A stretch of 64,000 bases of DNA from Nemophila menziesii (GCA_029959085.1 JARWIR010000005.1:8682501-8746500); one strand, 5' to 3'; shown: positions 1 to 11,525, counted from the stretch's first letter. Notes: generated by a model from the sequence alone, not told the origin. A program made the numbers and translations.

Positions 1-1539
1 ATCTAAAGGACATTTGCTTGTTAACGTCGAATCCCCAAAGGGAAGACGATGACTTTTATTATTAGAGCAAGATGTGCAATGTTCGAAAGTAGATGACGAC
101 AATGGTAATTTAAATGTAGAAATAAGAGAGGTAAGTGTTCGTTTGTTTGGATGTCCCAATCGTTCGTGCCAGGCTTGTAAAGATGTAGTAGTATTAGTGA
201 TGTATGCATGAGGTGAGGATGTTGTAGGCCATTCGTACATGTGTCCATTACTCCGGCCTTTGACTAGCGGAACCCCCGTCTTCAAATCCTTCACAAGAAA
301 AAATGAAGGAAAAAATTCGATTGATGTATGATTAGTAGTACAAAATTGTGAGACTGATAATAAATTGCGATTAATGGAGGGGGAACAAAGAACATTTTTA
401 AGTAAAAAGTTAGAAGATGAAAAGGATAGGTTAGAAGAACCAGTATGAGTGATTGGTAGTCCAGACCCATCGCCAATGAGGATGCCATCACCACCTGTAT
501 AAGGTGAGCTTTGCATTAAGTTTCTTGGATCAGATGTAACATGATGAGAAGCACCAGAATCGATAACCCAGGGTTCATTTGAAGAGTTCAATGCACTGTT
601 CGTGTAGAGGGCTTTGGCTTCAACATGAGAGTGTGAGCGAGAGCGACAAACTTTGGCAATATGGCCAAATTTGTCACAAAGTTGGCATTGTATTCTTGGA
701 TAGTGTTGGCCTCGTCCTTGAGAAGGGTAGGTGCGATTTTGTTGTTGGAATCCGTAAGTGGGTGTTGAAGATGAAAAAGTTTTGGTACCTGGATTGGAGT
801 GAGATGTGTGAGGTTGGCCACGACCACGACCACGGTTTGTTACATGCGCAGTGAATGGTGTGTTGTTGGGTTGATCTTGTTGATGAAACGTTTCATGATC
901 TGTCAATTTGTCGCAGAGTTCTGGAAAAGTGATGGGCGTGTCTCGAGCTTGTATGGCGGCACTTATTTCTCGGTATTCACTCCCAAGGCCAAATAGCACA
1001 TTAATGACTAATTCAGCATCAGTTAATGGCGAACCTGCCAAGGCAAGATCATCTGCAATGTACTTGATTTGTTGCATATATTCAGTAATGGAACGGTTGG
1101 ATTTTGTAGTGCGGACTAGTTTGTTGCGGAGGCCGTATATTCTGGTAATGGATGTGTTTGCATAGGTTGTGGAAAGTTTGTTCCACGCATCTGCAGAGGT
1201 GAGGGTTGAGGTGACCATGTGGTATATGGAAGATTCGACTGAGGCAACAATGGCATGGCGAATGAAACTGTCTTGGCGTTTCCAAGGAAGATATGCAGGA
1301 TTGGGAATGAGTTTATCATCGAGTTTTATATGAGAAGGAGGACATGGCAGAGTGCCATCGATATAACCCATAAGGTCGTAACCAAATAAAAGAGCGTGAA
1401 ATTGGTCACGCCAAGTTGGGTAATTGGGACCATTGAGTTTGACAGGAAGCAATGCAGCAGGGTTAATGGTGATAAGTGGAGGAGCAATGAAAGTTTCAGC
1501 AGAAGAATCTTTATGAGTGGGTAGGTTGGTGGATGCCAT
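1..1539 (-). CDS. Ty1/copia Gag-protease-integrase polyprotein, 5' part (runs off left edge)
   Basis: An open frame of 513 codons starts at the ATG at 1539-1537 and reaches the window edge without a stop. Domains in order: a copia-type Gag (retrotransposon gag/UBN2-like) over about residues 15-230; a CX2CX4HX4C zinc knuckle (CQLCDKFGHIAKVC) at residues 285-298, positions 646-687; the aspartic protease active site DSGASHH with D327 (positions 544-561); and a GAG-pre-integrase segment with WHERLGHP at residue 457 followed by the cysteine pair of the integrase HHCC finger. In the family, Gag coats element RNA, protease cuts the polyprotein and integrase inserts the cDNA. The start fits because a primer site and LTR lie just upstream. 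The integrase core and RT should lie left of the window. An unbroken frame suggests a fairly young copy. Confidence 0.9.
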   Translation of the reverse strand, partial: MASTNLPTHKDSSAETFIAPPLITINPAALLPVKLNGPNYPTWRDQFHALLFGYDLMGYIDGTLPCPPSHIKLDDKLIPNPAYLPWKRQDSFIRHAIVASVESSIYHMVTSTLTSADAWNKLSTTYANTSITRIYGLRNKLVRTTKSNRSITEYMQQIKYIADDLALAGSPLTDAELVINVLFGLGSEYREISAAIQARDTPITFPELCDKLTDHETFHQQDQPNNTPFTAHVTNRGRGRGQPHTSHSNPGTKTFSSSTPTYGFQQQNRTYPSQGRGQHYPRIQCQLCDKFGHIAKVCRSRSHSHVEAKALYTNSALNSSNEPWVIDSGASHHVTSDPRNLMQSSPYTGGDGILIGDGSGLPITHTGSSNLSFSSSNFLLKNVLCSPSINRNLLSVSQFCTTNHTSIEFFPSFFLVKDLKTGVPLVKGRSNGHMYEWPTTSSPHAYITNTTTSLQAWHERLGHPNKRTLTSLISTFKLPLSSSTFEHCTSCSNNKSHRLPFGDSTLTSKCPLD

Positions 1540-1678
1540 TTAGAAATATCAAAGTGATATAACAGCGGAAAAAGGAGAATTGCAGAAAATGATAATGGTG
1601 TTTTTTTTGTTGTTTGGAGAATAGGAGGAAAAAAATGACAGAAAGTTTAGAGTAGAGGCTGGATGCTCTAGTTTGTAT

Positions 1679-1690
1679 GGCTCGATACCA
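1679..1690 (-). promoter_or_regulatory. Primer binding site of the copia element
   Basis: On the minus strand this reads TGGTATCGAGCC and directly follows the LTR end. It differs by one missing base from the initiator-tRNA-Met site TGGTATCAGAGCC usual in plant copia elements. It sets the LTR boundary at 1691. Confidence 0.75.
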
Positions 1691-1950
1691 TGTAAAGGAT
1701 ATAAGTTTTTGTGTTTTATTACTGAAATGTGTGAAGTATATATACAAATAATATTACCTATTCTAGATGATTGTTTTACCTAAAATACAATATTACATTT
1801 GATATGATATGATTTGATATGATATGATGTGATATATATTATTTGGTATGATTTGATATTATTCCATATCTTGTGTTTCCTTGATTTGTGCTAGAATTGA
1901 TTTGGTGTTGGCTTTCCTTAATATTGGTTTTCTCGATTAAATCTCCAACA
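1691..1950 (-). repeat. Copia 5' LTR (260 bp)
   Basis: Read on the minus strand the segment begins TGTTGGAGATTTAATC and ends TTTACA, giving the TG...CA ends of an LTR, with the primer site immediately inside. It lies 152 bp upstream of the gag start. The other LTR is outside the window, so the 5-bp target duplication (AAGTT at 1951-1955 here) cannot be checked. Confidence 0.75.
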
Positions 1951-1958
1951 AAGTTATC

Positions 1959-2012
1959 GAGTCAAACATATAAACTAGTTAGACTGAGTCAAACATATAA
2001 ACTAGTTAGACT
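1959..2012. repeat. 27-bp tandem duplication
   Basis: Two exact copies of a 27-bp unit starting GAGTCAAACATATAAACTAG sit head to tail, 8 bp outside the copia LTR. Confidence 0.9.
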
Positions 2013-3473
2013 CCCGAAATCATCCAAAAGTATAATAATACGGTGGCAAAGGTAGACCGAAAATATTCAAACATTTTGCACCCCGTTTTTAATAAAAAAT
2101 TAATTGGAGGAATTTACATTTATTTTAGATATTACATTCATTAAAAGATAATTAATAATTTTTCAAACACCCCACCTCCATCCATGCACCCGTTCAATCA
2201 ACCAGGACCCTTACTTCTTTTTTTTTTTTTTTTGTCTTTTTCCCCTATCAACGCAAAACCATTTTCTATAATTGAGTGGCTAATGAGGTTTCAGGCACTT
2301 TCACCACTTATAAGTAGTTATAGCATTAATTAAAGCACTCGTAAATTTGGACAGCTAATAGCGTATCTGGCTTTCCCTCGTACCCCTCCGTACCAGGGCA
2401 ACAAATGTACACAAAGTTCTTTCTAAGGTAACATATTTATATATTCGTAACTCATTATATTAATCATCACGATCTGACATTGAAATTGCTATGGGAACGC
2501 GTAATGTAAGCTTATTAATTATTAAACATGCCATTTAGAATTCCTCGAAACCATTGGAGTACCAAACCAAAGATAATGTTGTTCTAGATCTTAAGGACAG
2601 TGACCTTAGATTGTTCTAAAGAGTCCCTTATAATCTTTGATTTAACCCCAAATTAGTCCTAAAAGGCGTGTTTATATATTTAGACTGTTCTAGCCGCTGT
2701 GATGCGCTTATCCTGGAGGAAACTACTTGCGCTAGGAAATTTTGGCCCCATGTGAATGACAGCCTTGTTTCTTCTGGTGGGGATTCAATCAAACAACAAT
2801 TAACCTATTGCAATTTCCTGGAGGTTACATTATCTTATGTAATATGATTGTAATTTGGATAGCCAAAAGGAAATAAAATACCTGTTTCACTGCACGACGA
2901 AAAAGGAAAAAAAAAAAAAAAGGTAAGGTTGGTAAGAATACTTGTGATTATGGGATTTTAGAATCAAATATTAGTGAAAGAAAAATAATATGGATAAAAT
3001 ATAATATTAGAAAGAAAATCGGTTTTTGTTTGAAACAAAACAATGGGACATAACTAGTTAGGAGAATTAAATATTGTCCAAAAAAAAAAAAAAAGTTAGG
3101 AGAATTAAATCAAGCAAGAAAAAATCATTTAATTATTCCTTTTAATAAAAAATTAGTTTCATATCATAAAAATAACGGTCTCATAATATATATTGTAAAA
3201 AATATAATATTTATTTATAATTTTTATCTACTTTATCTATAATATATTATAAAAATTATTTTTCAATAAATATTAATGATATCAAGATAGTTTAGAATTT
3301 TTTTAATAAACTATTAATACATAATATATTTAAATTCATGTAAAAAGTAAAGCGAATATATTTTATGAGATTGGAATATATATATAAAAAAAAATTTACT
3401 CATAAAATATAAATAGAAGAAAAAAACTATTTTCTACCACGGTCTTTTAAAAATCTACACCATCAATCCCACT
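2013..3473. other. AT-rich intergenic sequence
   Basis: No coding frame or clear element was recognised. It contains T- and A-homopolymers (around 2216-2233 and 2909-2921). Nothing else is supported. Confidence 0.5.
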
Positions 3474-3477
3474 CCCC

Positions 3478-3508
<31 letters not shown>

Positions 3509-3543
3509 ACACCCCTACACACACACACACATACATACACACA
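3474..3543. repeat. Poly-C run followed by (CA)n microsatellite
   Basis: A run of about 21 C residues (3474-3494) passes directly into an interrupted CA repeat ending near 3543. Confidence 0.95.
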
Positions 3544-3738
3544 CCTTTCCATTCCACTCCTACATTCCCACCTTGTTTTCCAATTCTCCCTCTATTAAAG
3601 GCACTCACCCCATCTTCTTTTCACCTATTTTTTAATTTTTCTCCTTTACTTTATCATCATTTCTTCTATAAAATTCTCAAATCATCATGAAAACAAATCA
3701 CACAAAAACAAAAAAAAATCAAAACAGGTAAACTTATC

Positions 3739-4600
3739 TTGAAACTGGTTCAGAATTATATCTATGCAGCTTTTGAAGAACCAAAGCTCTTTGCTAAGAT
3801 TATCCGTGACAAATCGGTCAGTTTTAGTTTCCTACGAAAGACTATTAACAAGTTATGGGGTCTAAAGGAGCCAATCACCATAGAAAAACATGGCTTCATT
3901 TTTTTTTGCCTGGTCACATGTACCAACAAACAAGATCATCATCTCATTCTTAGATAAAGACCTTGGAATTTAATTAAAAAATACCTCGTAATACAAAAGT
4001 GGGACCCAAATAGCAAAATGGCGGAAGATGGTCTAAACAAAACTATTTCCTAGGGTCAGATTCATGGCTTATCAAGTAACTGTATCTCATAAGATAACGT
4101 ACGACATATTGCAAGCCGATTTGGTAAAGTTCAAGAAATTCAACTCCCTATGGTGGCTACATTCAAAGAAATCAGTTATGTCAAGGCTAGAATCGAGTGA
4201 GATATATTCCAATCACTAAGTGTTGTCTAGTCTTTCAATATCAATGAAAATAGAGGCTTAACCGGAATCCTTAAGTACAAAATATTAGGCGAATTATGTT
4301 GTATATGTGGCTTAATTGACCATATAGAAGAGGATTGCAATAATAGGAAGAAACTAAGGAGGAGATTGGGTAAATGGTACCACGGTATAGAAAGAGATTT
4401 CGAGAAGCTAAAGGTTAAGGAACCGTCGTTCGTTTTCAAGGCCATGAAAGACAAGGAGAAACAAGTTTCAAGAACCGAGTTAAAAAGAAGGGTTAACTCG
4501 ACTAACTCGATGAGAGAAAAAATGACAAAAATAGGTACTATGTAGAGGGACGATTTCAATGGTGAAAACAAAAAAGAGCACAACACGGGATTGTCGAGAA
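3739..4600 (+). pseudogene. LINE ORF1 remnant (DUF4283 domain plus zinc knuckle)
   Basis: The first 73 codons read as a DUF4283-like segment (FAKIIRDKSVSFSFLRKTI, then LWGLKEP). In plant LINEs this domain precedes a nucleic-acid-binding zinc knuckle. The knuckle is present at 4297-4338 as CCICGLIDHIEEDC, a perfect CX2CX4HX4C. Stops and frame changes separate the pieces, so no functional ORF1 remains. The family role is RNA binding in the LINE ribonucleoprotein. Confidence 0.75.
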
Positions 4601-7145
4601 GAAAGACAAAAATATAGTGGTAGAGGATTTGATTGATTTTCAAAGTGCCACCGACCCAAAAAAGAATATATTTGGGGAAATTCTGGTTGTTAATAAAAGT
4701 GATGGCATGGCCTTCCTCTCTTTTAATCATAATTGGTTCCAAGAGAACTCACATGACATGGTGGGATTATTAAACCTCTCATTTGGGTCCATTAAAAAAT
4801 ATAAATAGAAAAGGCCTTATCAGTAAAAGAAAAAGTGGGCTTTCATCAAAAAAAGAAAAACTAAACTTGACTCCCTCATTCACCTTTTCCAACAAATCAA
4901 AAGAAGAAATAAACCGTAACCTATAAAATGACACCAATAAGGATGCAAAGGATCTTAAACACAAGACGCAGAATTCAGAGATGGTGATAACAACAACGAT
5001 GGACACTAGTATAGGTCTTGGAAGTGAGAAGTTAAGGGAAGTCAATTGTATCAAAGACAAGCGAAAATTCAAAGCATGAGAAGCTTTGGAAATCATGTTG
5101 GACTATGGTAATATGGATGAGAAGCCTCAATCAACCTATTGAAGAAGAGACAAACATAAAGAAAGATGAAGTGGGATTAAACCAATTCAATCCCATATCA
5201 TTCAATGATGCATATGAGTTGAAATTTAAGGGATTGGGCAATCCCCTGACACTTCTTACACTCTAAGATTTTGTTGTTCAGTATCACCCAGGTAATTTTT
5301 GTTATTGAAACAAATAATTCTAATGAATTTGTGAAAAAATAGTTGTTGAGATTATGTATGGTATTAGTTTTATAATTATCCTTGAGGACACTAAAAGAGG
5401 CCTAGCTCTTATGCATAATCTCTCTATAAATATCAAACTCTTAGACCACATAGAAAACTATATACACTGCTTGATTAATTATGAGAATAATAAAGAATAT
5501 TGCACAACCTATATATACATTCTGACCTATGATAACCAAAAAGACCTTGCTATTAAGAAAATTTATGATTGTGAAATTATTGTTCCAAGTTACCCTGTAA
5601 CATCATAGGGGCCTTTAATATGTATAAGTACTCCCATTAAGGAAAATGGTGGTTCTAGCCTTAATAAAAACGACACTGATAGAATCAATAAATTTATTGA
5701 AAAATTAAAGGTCTCACACCTGCAGTCTAAGGGTTGTAGCTTCACATGGTCCAACAAAAGATAAGATAGTGAACTTAGGTCATTAATAGATGTTGTATTA
5801 ATAAGAAGTGGGAGAATTTGTTCCCTAATGTTTAATTAGTTATTATGGCCCCCCTCCCCCATTGGCTCAGATCCCTCAATGCTTTTGGTTATCAATTAGA
5901 TGAATAAAATGCCCTTTCTTAAAAGATTTATGTTTGATAAGAATTGGCTGAACAATAATGAATGTATTGACCTAATCATCAATAATTGGCTAGAGATGAA
6001 TAATATAAGAGGAAAGGTATTTATAAATATGGTAAAAAAAAGTACAACATATTACTGGAAAACTGACTTTTATGGGCTAAGAACCTCGAAAGAAGTAAAA
6101 ATATGGAACTAAAAAAAATATAAAGAAGCTTTACAAACCATGATTAACTCTGTCTCCCTTATAGATTAGGATGAATGAAATATCATTATTAAAAGGATGG
6201 AAGATAGATGGAAATAGGAGGAATCCTATTGGAAATAAAAATATAGAGTGAGATGGCTCACCTTGGGAGATAAAAACACGGCCTACTAGTACTCTATAAC
6301 AAAAACCAGAAGAAGTAGGAATAAAATTACAAGGATCCTTATAGATAATGATATATGGACTGACCAGAGAATAGATGTTGAATATTAAGAATACTTTAAT
6401 AATATTTTTTTTGTACTTAAGGTCCCAAAGAATACTCCTCAATTATTGACACTATTGGTAGGTATGTAACTGAGGAGATAAATAGTGATCTTATCATACC
6501 TGTGGTCATTGAGGAGATAGAAAACCTCTATGGGAAAAAGGGAATGGTAAATCCCCAAGACCTGATGATCTACCTGTGTGCTTTTTTAAGAAACACTGGA
6601 ATATTTTAAAATTTGATATTCTTTGAGGCATAACTGACTTTTTATGGAATAAGGGAAATCTATACCATATCAATAAGACCCTTATTACCTTAATTCCTAA
6701 AATCAAGAAGCCAACTAAAATATCACAATACAGATCCATAAGTTTCTCTAATGTTATACGTAAAATCTTGGCTAAAGTATGGTAATATATGCCCAAGATT
6801 ATTGATGAAAGCCAAAATGCTTTCATCCCAAAAAGAGAAGTAACAAAAAATATATTACTTGCTCATGAAGTAAGTAATTTTCTGAAGAAGGAACACTGGA
6901 AAACACTGTGTTGCCATTAAAGTTGATGTAGCAAAAGCTTATGAAAATATTGAGTGAGATTTCTTAAAAGGTACAATGATAAAAATAGTATTTCATAATA
7001 TTTGGATAGAATGGGTTATGGGGTGTATTACCTCAGCCTCTTACTCAATATTTCTAACGATTACCAAGTTCCCATCTCTGGACCAACTAAAAGGCTGAGA
7101 CAAGGGGACCCCTTTTCCCTTTTCTTATTTTGTATTATAACCCAA

Positions 7146-7260
7146 GTTGATGTTCCTATAGGAGGTGAATAGGATACAAATATAAATAATACCTAATTAA
7201 AATCTTCTGGACAATTATAACTTGGAATAAAACTTCTCTAAGGCAATATATCAAAGTATA
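7146..7260 (+). repeat. Fragment related to the copia LTR at 62435
   Basis: This stretch matches the left end of the LTR at 62435-62560 in the same orientation, including GTGAATAGGAT, then CCTAATTAAAATCTT and TGGACAAT at the same spacing. It interrupts the LINE reverse transcriptase between motifs either side of the active site. It is a diverged end fragment, not a complete LTR. Confidence 0.65.
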
Positions 7261-7338
7261 AACCTGAATAAGAGTGGCATAACGAAAGTACCCCTGGAAA
7301 AATTCATCTTTTACTGAATACTTTAAGAATGAATAATA

Positions 7339-7641
7339 CTCCCTCCGTCCCAAAAATAATGTCCACATTACTAAATATGGTGTCCCAAAAATAATGTCCA
7401 CTTACCATTTCAAAACAACTTTTTCTACTTTTTTCCTTTATTACCCCTATTTTTTTAAATTTATAATTATTTGAAATATTATTTTATACTTGATTGTATT
7501 TTCCTAGGTATAAGAATAGGTATGCATTATCATTAATGATGACATTTATTAGGGGTATTCTTGTACATGTAAGATTCAATAATGACATTTCTTAATCTGT
7601 GTGAAAATGCTAGGTGGACATTATTTTTGGGACGGAGGGAG
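7339..7641. mobile_element. Stowaway (Tc1/mariner) MITE, 303 bp
   Basis: Termini are CTCCCTCCGTCCCAAAAATA and its inverted complement, and the inverted match extends to about 28 bp. TA dinucleotides flank both ends (7337-7338 and 7642-7643), the Tc1/mariner target. The CTCCCTCCGT start is diagnostic for plant Stowaway elements. It has no coding capacity and lies inside the dead LINE ORF2, so it is younger than that LINE. Confidence 0.95.
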
Positions 7642-9335
7642 TATATAGAATTCAGGAAAATATCTAGGCTTGCCTGTTGATTGGGGTAGATCAAAAGTCA
7701 AATCTCTTAACTGGGTGATTGAGATAATACAAGAAAAAATAGAAAAATGGAACACTATATATCTTTTTGAGGCAGGTAAAGAAACACTTATTATGTCTAT
7801 GATAAATGATATACCTGCCTATACAATGTTAGCTTTCTTAATACCTAATAGTGTATGTTATAAAATAAACTCTCTCATCTCTCAGTTTTGGTGGAATAAC
7901 AAAAGTAATAAAAGAACACATTGGACTAGTTGGGAAAAAATGGCTATTAATAAGAAAGAGGGGGAATGGGCTTCAAAGAAATTTATGCCTCCTAAAATAA
8001 GAAATTTTATCTGAAAATTATGTAAAGGGATCTTACATACTAATGATAATAAGTATAAGAGAAGATGTTCACCTTATAATCTTTGTAAAATCTGTGGAAA
8101 TGAAACTAAAAATGTGTAGCATCTTTTATTTGCTTATCCCTGGGCTTGAGCTCTATGGCTAATGTCTCCAATACATCTACTCTCTAAATACCACTAAACC
8201 CAAACACTTGACTCCTTGTTTCTTGGATTGGAATCTCAAAAAGGGTGTACTAAGTCAGTTGGTAGAAGGCTTGGAGATTTAGCTTCCTTTATAATGTGGC
8301 ATATGTGGAAGGAAATCAATAAATTTATCTATGAAATTATTATCCCTGACCCACAACAGCCTTGAAAGCCTATAATGAGTACTCTAAAAGTAATACAAAA
8401 AATTCTAAGGCTAAAATACATACAAAATCAAGAAAGCCTGTCCCATCTGAAGGAAAGAAGATTGATATATCACTTATTAACAACCATACAGGTAAAAATC
8501 TTGGTACAAAAGCAACAAGTGGAAACTGGGAGAGTAACTTAAAGTCGCACACATTTATAGTCAAAATCGATGTATCCTACTTAATATATAAGAAAGCCTC
8601 TTCTGCTTGTATCCTTAGGAATAGCCATGATAAACCAATCCCATGGTGATGTTTAGTCTTTTACTTGTGACAGTGTCGAGGAAGCTGAAATTATTGGAGC
8701 CCGTAATGAATTATTATCAGCAATAAACTTCCCGTACAAAGATATTAGAGTATTACGCGACAATAAAATGGTAGTAGACCTGATGAAATCACCCAAAGCT
8801 CCTCCAAAGACGAAGCACAGACTTTTTTATGAAGATATTCTATTTTTGAGTTGTAATAGTAATGTTAATTTCTTACAAATTAGTAGAGAGGAAAACTATA
8901 TTGCTAATTGGGTTACGAAACAAAAACTTAAAGTGATTGGGTCTTTAGACACCTCTTCTCCTTAGTTACCACGTTTGTTAGTTGCAACCCCTATTCCTAG
9001 AAGAATAGGCTAGATAGTTGTCTTTCTTATTATAACGAACTCTTATTTTGTATATTTAATGTTTTTAAAAAAAAAAAAAAAGATCATGACCATTTTCTGT
9101 TTGAAGAATTTGAACTATTTTAAAAAAGTATATATGTTTTATTATATACTATTGAAAGTAACGGTTCACTTATAAATTCTATTTCAAATGATATTCAAAA
9201 CCGTCAAAAAAAAAAAAAATGATATTCAAAATAAGTTATTCTATAATGAACGTGGAGCCTCCACTCTAATGGGCCTATTTCATGTCCATAGAATGTTAGA
9301 AAAAATAGAGTGCAGGATATTAATATTATATATAT

Positions 9336-9709
9336 TTTTTTTTTTATCAAGCGTACAAGTACAGAATAAATAAAGGTCAAAATTAGCCTATTCTTAGTCT
9401 CGTAAAAGCAACCCCCAGATCTAGGGGGTTCAAGTGAGTCGGCGCCGATTGCCTAGCTAAACGCGCGGCTCGGTCGGCCAGACCGTTCCATCTACGCGGA
9501 AGATGTTTGAAGCAAAAGGCTCCATGATCCTCAACCATCTTATGGATCCGCGTAACGAACGGACGGACTTTCCACCATTCAACTGGCAACGACTTAAGAC
9601 CTTGAACAAAGTCAAGGTTGTCTGAACAGATGACGGTCTTCACTCCTGGGTGAGCCAGGCTAAGCCTAGAAGCTTCCGGAACTGCTGAAACTTCCCCTTT
9701 CGCCGCTGA
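9336..9709 (-). mobile_element. 5'-truncated LINE insertion with 17-bp TSD
   Basis: The insert is bounded by exact 17-bp direct repeats ATTAATATTATATATAT at 9319-9335 and 9710-9726. On the minus strand it carries the RNase H end of a LINE and finishes in a short A tail (T run at 9335-9345 on the plus strand). This is the typical product of target-primed reverse transcription that stopped early. Its GC content is clearly higher than the surroundings, so it looks recent. Confidence 0.92.
9383..9709 (-). pseudogene. LINE RNase H-like (RVT_3) C-terminal fragment
   Basis: About 108 codons are open to a stop at 9383-9385. Recognisable RVT_3 features are GVKTVICSDNLDFVQGLK (the D of the catalytic core) and HLPRRWNGLADRAARLAR at the end. 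The frame has no start of its own inside the insertion, because the 5' part was lost at integration. An ATG upstream lies in flanking DNA. It is a dead 3' fragment although its frame is intact. Confidence 0.85.
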
Positions 9710-9726
9710 ATTAATATTATATATAT

Positions 9727-10345
9727 CAAACGAACGTTTATGGATTATCATTACTGTAAAATTCATTCCCATATGTTAAAAGGCATCTATCCTTTCCTAA
9801 AATTTAAATCCATATCTTAAGAATAGCACAACAAAACAATCACTATCTCTCGTATCCCTTTAGTTTTTGTCACTTGAACCGTGTCCTCATAACTAAGTTA
9901 TCCTACATTCCTTAGATGAAACATTAAAAGGAGTAGTTGTAGGAGGAATTCCAGATCACGTGCCGACCTTGATCCATCGGTATCGTTAGCTCATTCCACT
10001 GCCCTCTACTAAGTGCTAATCACTTGCAGTCAAAGCTCAGTCAACCTTACTGCATGCCAACCCCTTCCTCCTGGCTCTCTGCCTTCTGCCACCAATGCCA
10101 TTCTTTCTCTTTCATCTGCTATCCTCAATCCCTTTATCTAAAAGATTCTAAAAGACAAAACAAACGCTTACTAGATACAAATCAAACAATTTACCAAATA
10201 TATATATATATATAATTTAGAATAGTAAATAAATAAGTTATAAATAATTTTTGGAGATTTTGCTAAAGAAAACCTAATAAAAATATCTATTATTAAAAAC
10301 AATTTTTAATAATTTACTTTATAAAAAAATAAATAATAAAATAAA
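9727..10345. other. Intergenic sequence
   Basis: No element or convincing coding sequence was recognised. It includes a short AT microsatellite near 10199-10212 and A/T-rich sequence up to the next element. Confidence 0.5.
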
Positions 10346-11516
10346 GAGATAATTATCAATTAATTACATTTGCACATTTTACATTTCCAAAAAAAAGAAG
10401 AAGCAGATTACTTCTTACTTATTCACAAATTATCAACATAATTCTCAATTATACACATTGTCATATTTACCTTCTATTATTATCTTTATGTGATTTTGTA
10501 TTTTTTTTTTTTTTAAATTTAAAAAAAAATTCGATTTTTTTTTAGATTTTTTCCCGATTTTTTTTAAAATCGAAATTCCGGGTTATATGTTGCTATAACA
10601 CACACATTTAGATTTACGTATTCCTGTAGCACACAGTTAGACAAAAAAAGAAGTTCCCGTAACACACAAAGTCATAAAATCGATCTAAATTATTCTTTTT
10701 TTAACAAAATTGTTTTTTTCTCTTTATTAATCGCATATACCCTATTTTTATTCGTTTTTAACTATCTTGATATATTATCTTTTTGTCCAACACTATTTTG
10801 TTATTTTTGTGTGTTTATGTTTTAGGGTTTTGTGTGTTCCACATCACACAAAACTTGATTTTGTTTATTCAAATTCTGTGTATTCCTAGAACACACAAAT
10901 CTCAGATTTGTGCATTCTTAGAACACACAAATATAAGATTTGTGTATTCTTGGAACGCATAAAACTCAAATCTGTGTATTCATGGAACACATAAAAATCA
11001 AATTTGTGTATTCATGGAATACACAAAACTTGATTTTGTTTGTTCCGATTTTGTGTATTTTTGAACACATAAATCGCAAAATTGTGTATTCTTGGAATAC
11101 ACAAATCTCAGATTTGTGTATTCAGGAAACACATAAAACTCAAATTTGTGTATGTATCCCTGGAATACAAAAAACATGATTTTGGTTTTTGCAATTCTGT
11201 GTGTTCCTGCAACACACAAATCTCAGAATTGTGTGTTCATGGAACACATTAAAAAAATCGGGGAAAAAATTGAAAAAAAAAATTAAAAAAAAACATTCGG
11301 GAAAAAAAATCCGAAAAAAAATCGAAATTTTTTTCAAAAAGAAGTTTAAAAAAATAAAATAAAAAATAAATATTATTATATTTAAAATGATTAATTAATT
11401 GTCTATGAGTATTTTTGTAATCTACCATTTTTATTGTGTTTAAGTAGGAATTAAGTTGTAATTGTAATTAATTGAGAATTTTTACACTCACCGTGTAATT
11501 AATTGGACGTTACCCC
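10346..11516. mobile_element. Non-autonomous MULE with palindromic array (MULE-G)
   Basis: The element has an exact 9-bp target duplication TAAAATAAA at 10337-10345 and 11517-11525. Termini are GAGATAATTATCAATTAATT on the left and GGGGTAACGTCCAATTAATT (inverted) on the right, matching at 17 of 23 positions. The GAGATAATT start and 9-bp duplication are typical of Mutator-like elements. No transposase is present. Most of the interior is a tandem array of palindromic units flanked by poly-A and poly-T arms that also pair with each other (10500-10580 with 11250-11345). Confidence 0.88.
10584..11250. repeat. Tandem array of imperfect palindromes
   Basis: About 13 units of roughly 30-35 bp follow the pattern TTTGTGTATTC...GAACACACAAA. 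Each unit is its own inverted repeat, so each could fold to a hairpin. The first units (10584-10680) are more diverged. Open frames here only reflect the repeat. Confidence 0.85.
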
Positions 11517-11525
11517 TAAAATAAA

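Larger units (their letters stand above)
5354..8965 (+). pseudogene. LINE ORF2 remnant (endonuclease, RT, zf-RVT, RNase H)
   Basis: Fragments occur in family order. An endonuclease (EEP fold) part runs about 5354-5760, with a GCSFTWSN-type C-terminal motif near 5733. The linker motif RVRWLTLGDKNTAYY is near 6247-6290. RT motifs follow: LITLIPKIKKP near 6690, SQNAFIPKREVT near 6811, and LRQGDPFS near 7095. RT resumes after the insertions with YLGLPVDWGRSK near 7660 and continues to 7975. A zf-RVT segment (PPKIRNFI, then CKICGNET) covers about 7987-8150, and an RNase H-like RVT_3 segment about 8545-8940. Stops and frameshifts are frequent and the catalytic YADD/FADD segment is gone. Confidence 0.85.
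3739..9081 (+). mobile_element. Decayed near full-length L1-type LINE
   Basis: ORF1- and ORF2-like protein remnants run in the correct order for a plant L1 LINE: DUF4283-type ORF1 and zinc knuckle, endonuclease, reverse transcriptase, zf-RVT and RNase H. The element ends in a 15-A tail at 9067-9081. Many stops and frameshifts show that it is long dead. It is interrupted by a Stowaway MITE (7339-7641) and by an LTR-derived piece (about 7146-7260) that replaces the stretch where the RT YADD-type motif should be. The 5' end is uncertain, and no convincing target duplication was found. Confidence 0.85.

Noticed and set aside
7156..7401. 81-codon minus frame
   Set aside because: It runs across the LTR fragment into the Stowaway MITE and has no domain.
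10940..11337. Several 65-79-codon frames on both strands with repeating peptides
   Set aside because: They follow the palindromic tandem units of MULE-G and have no independent support.
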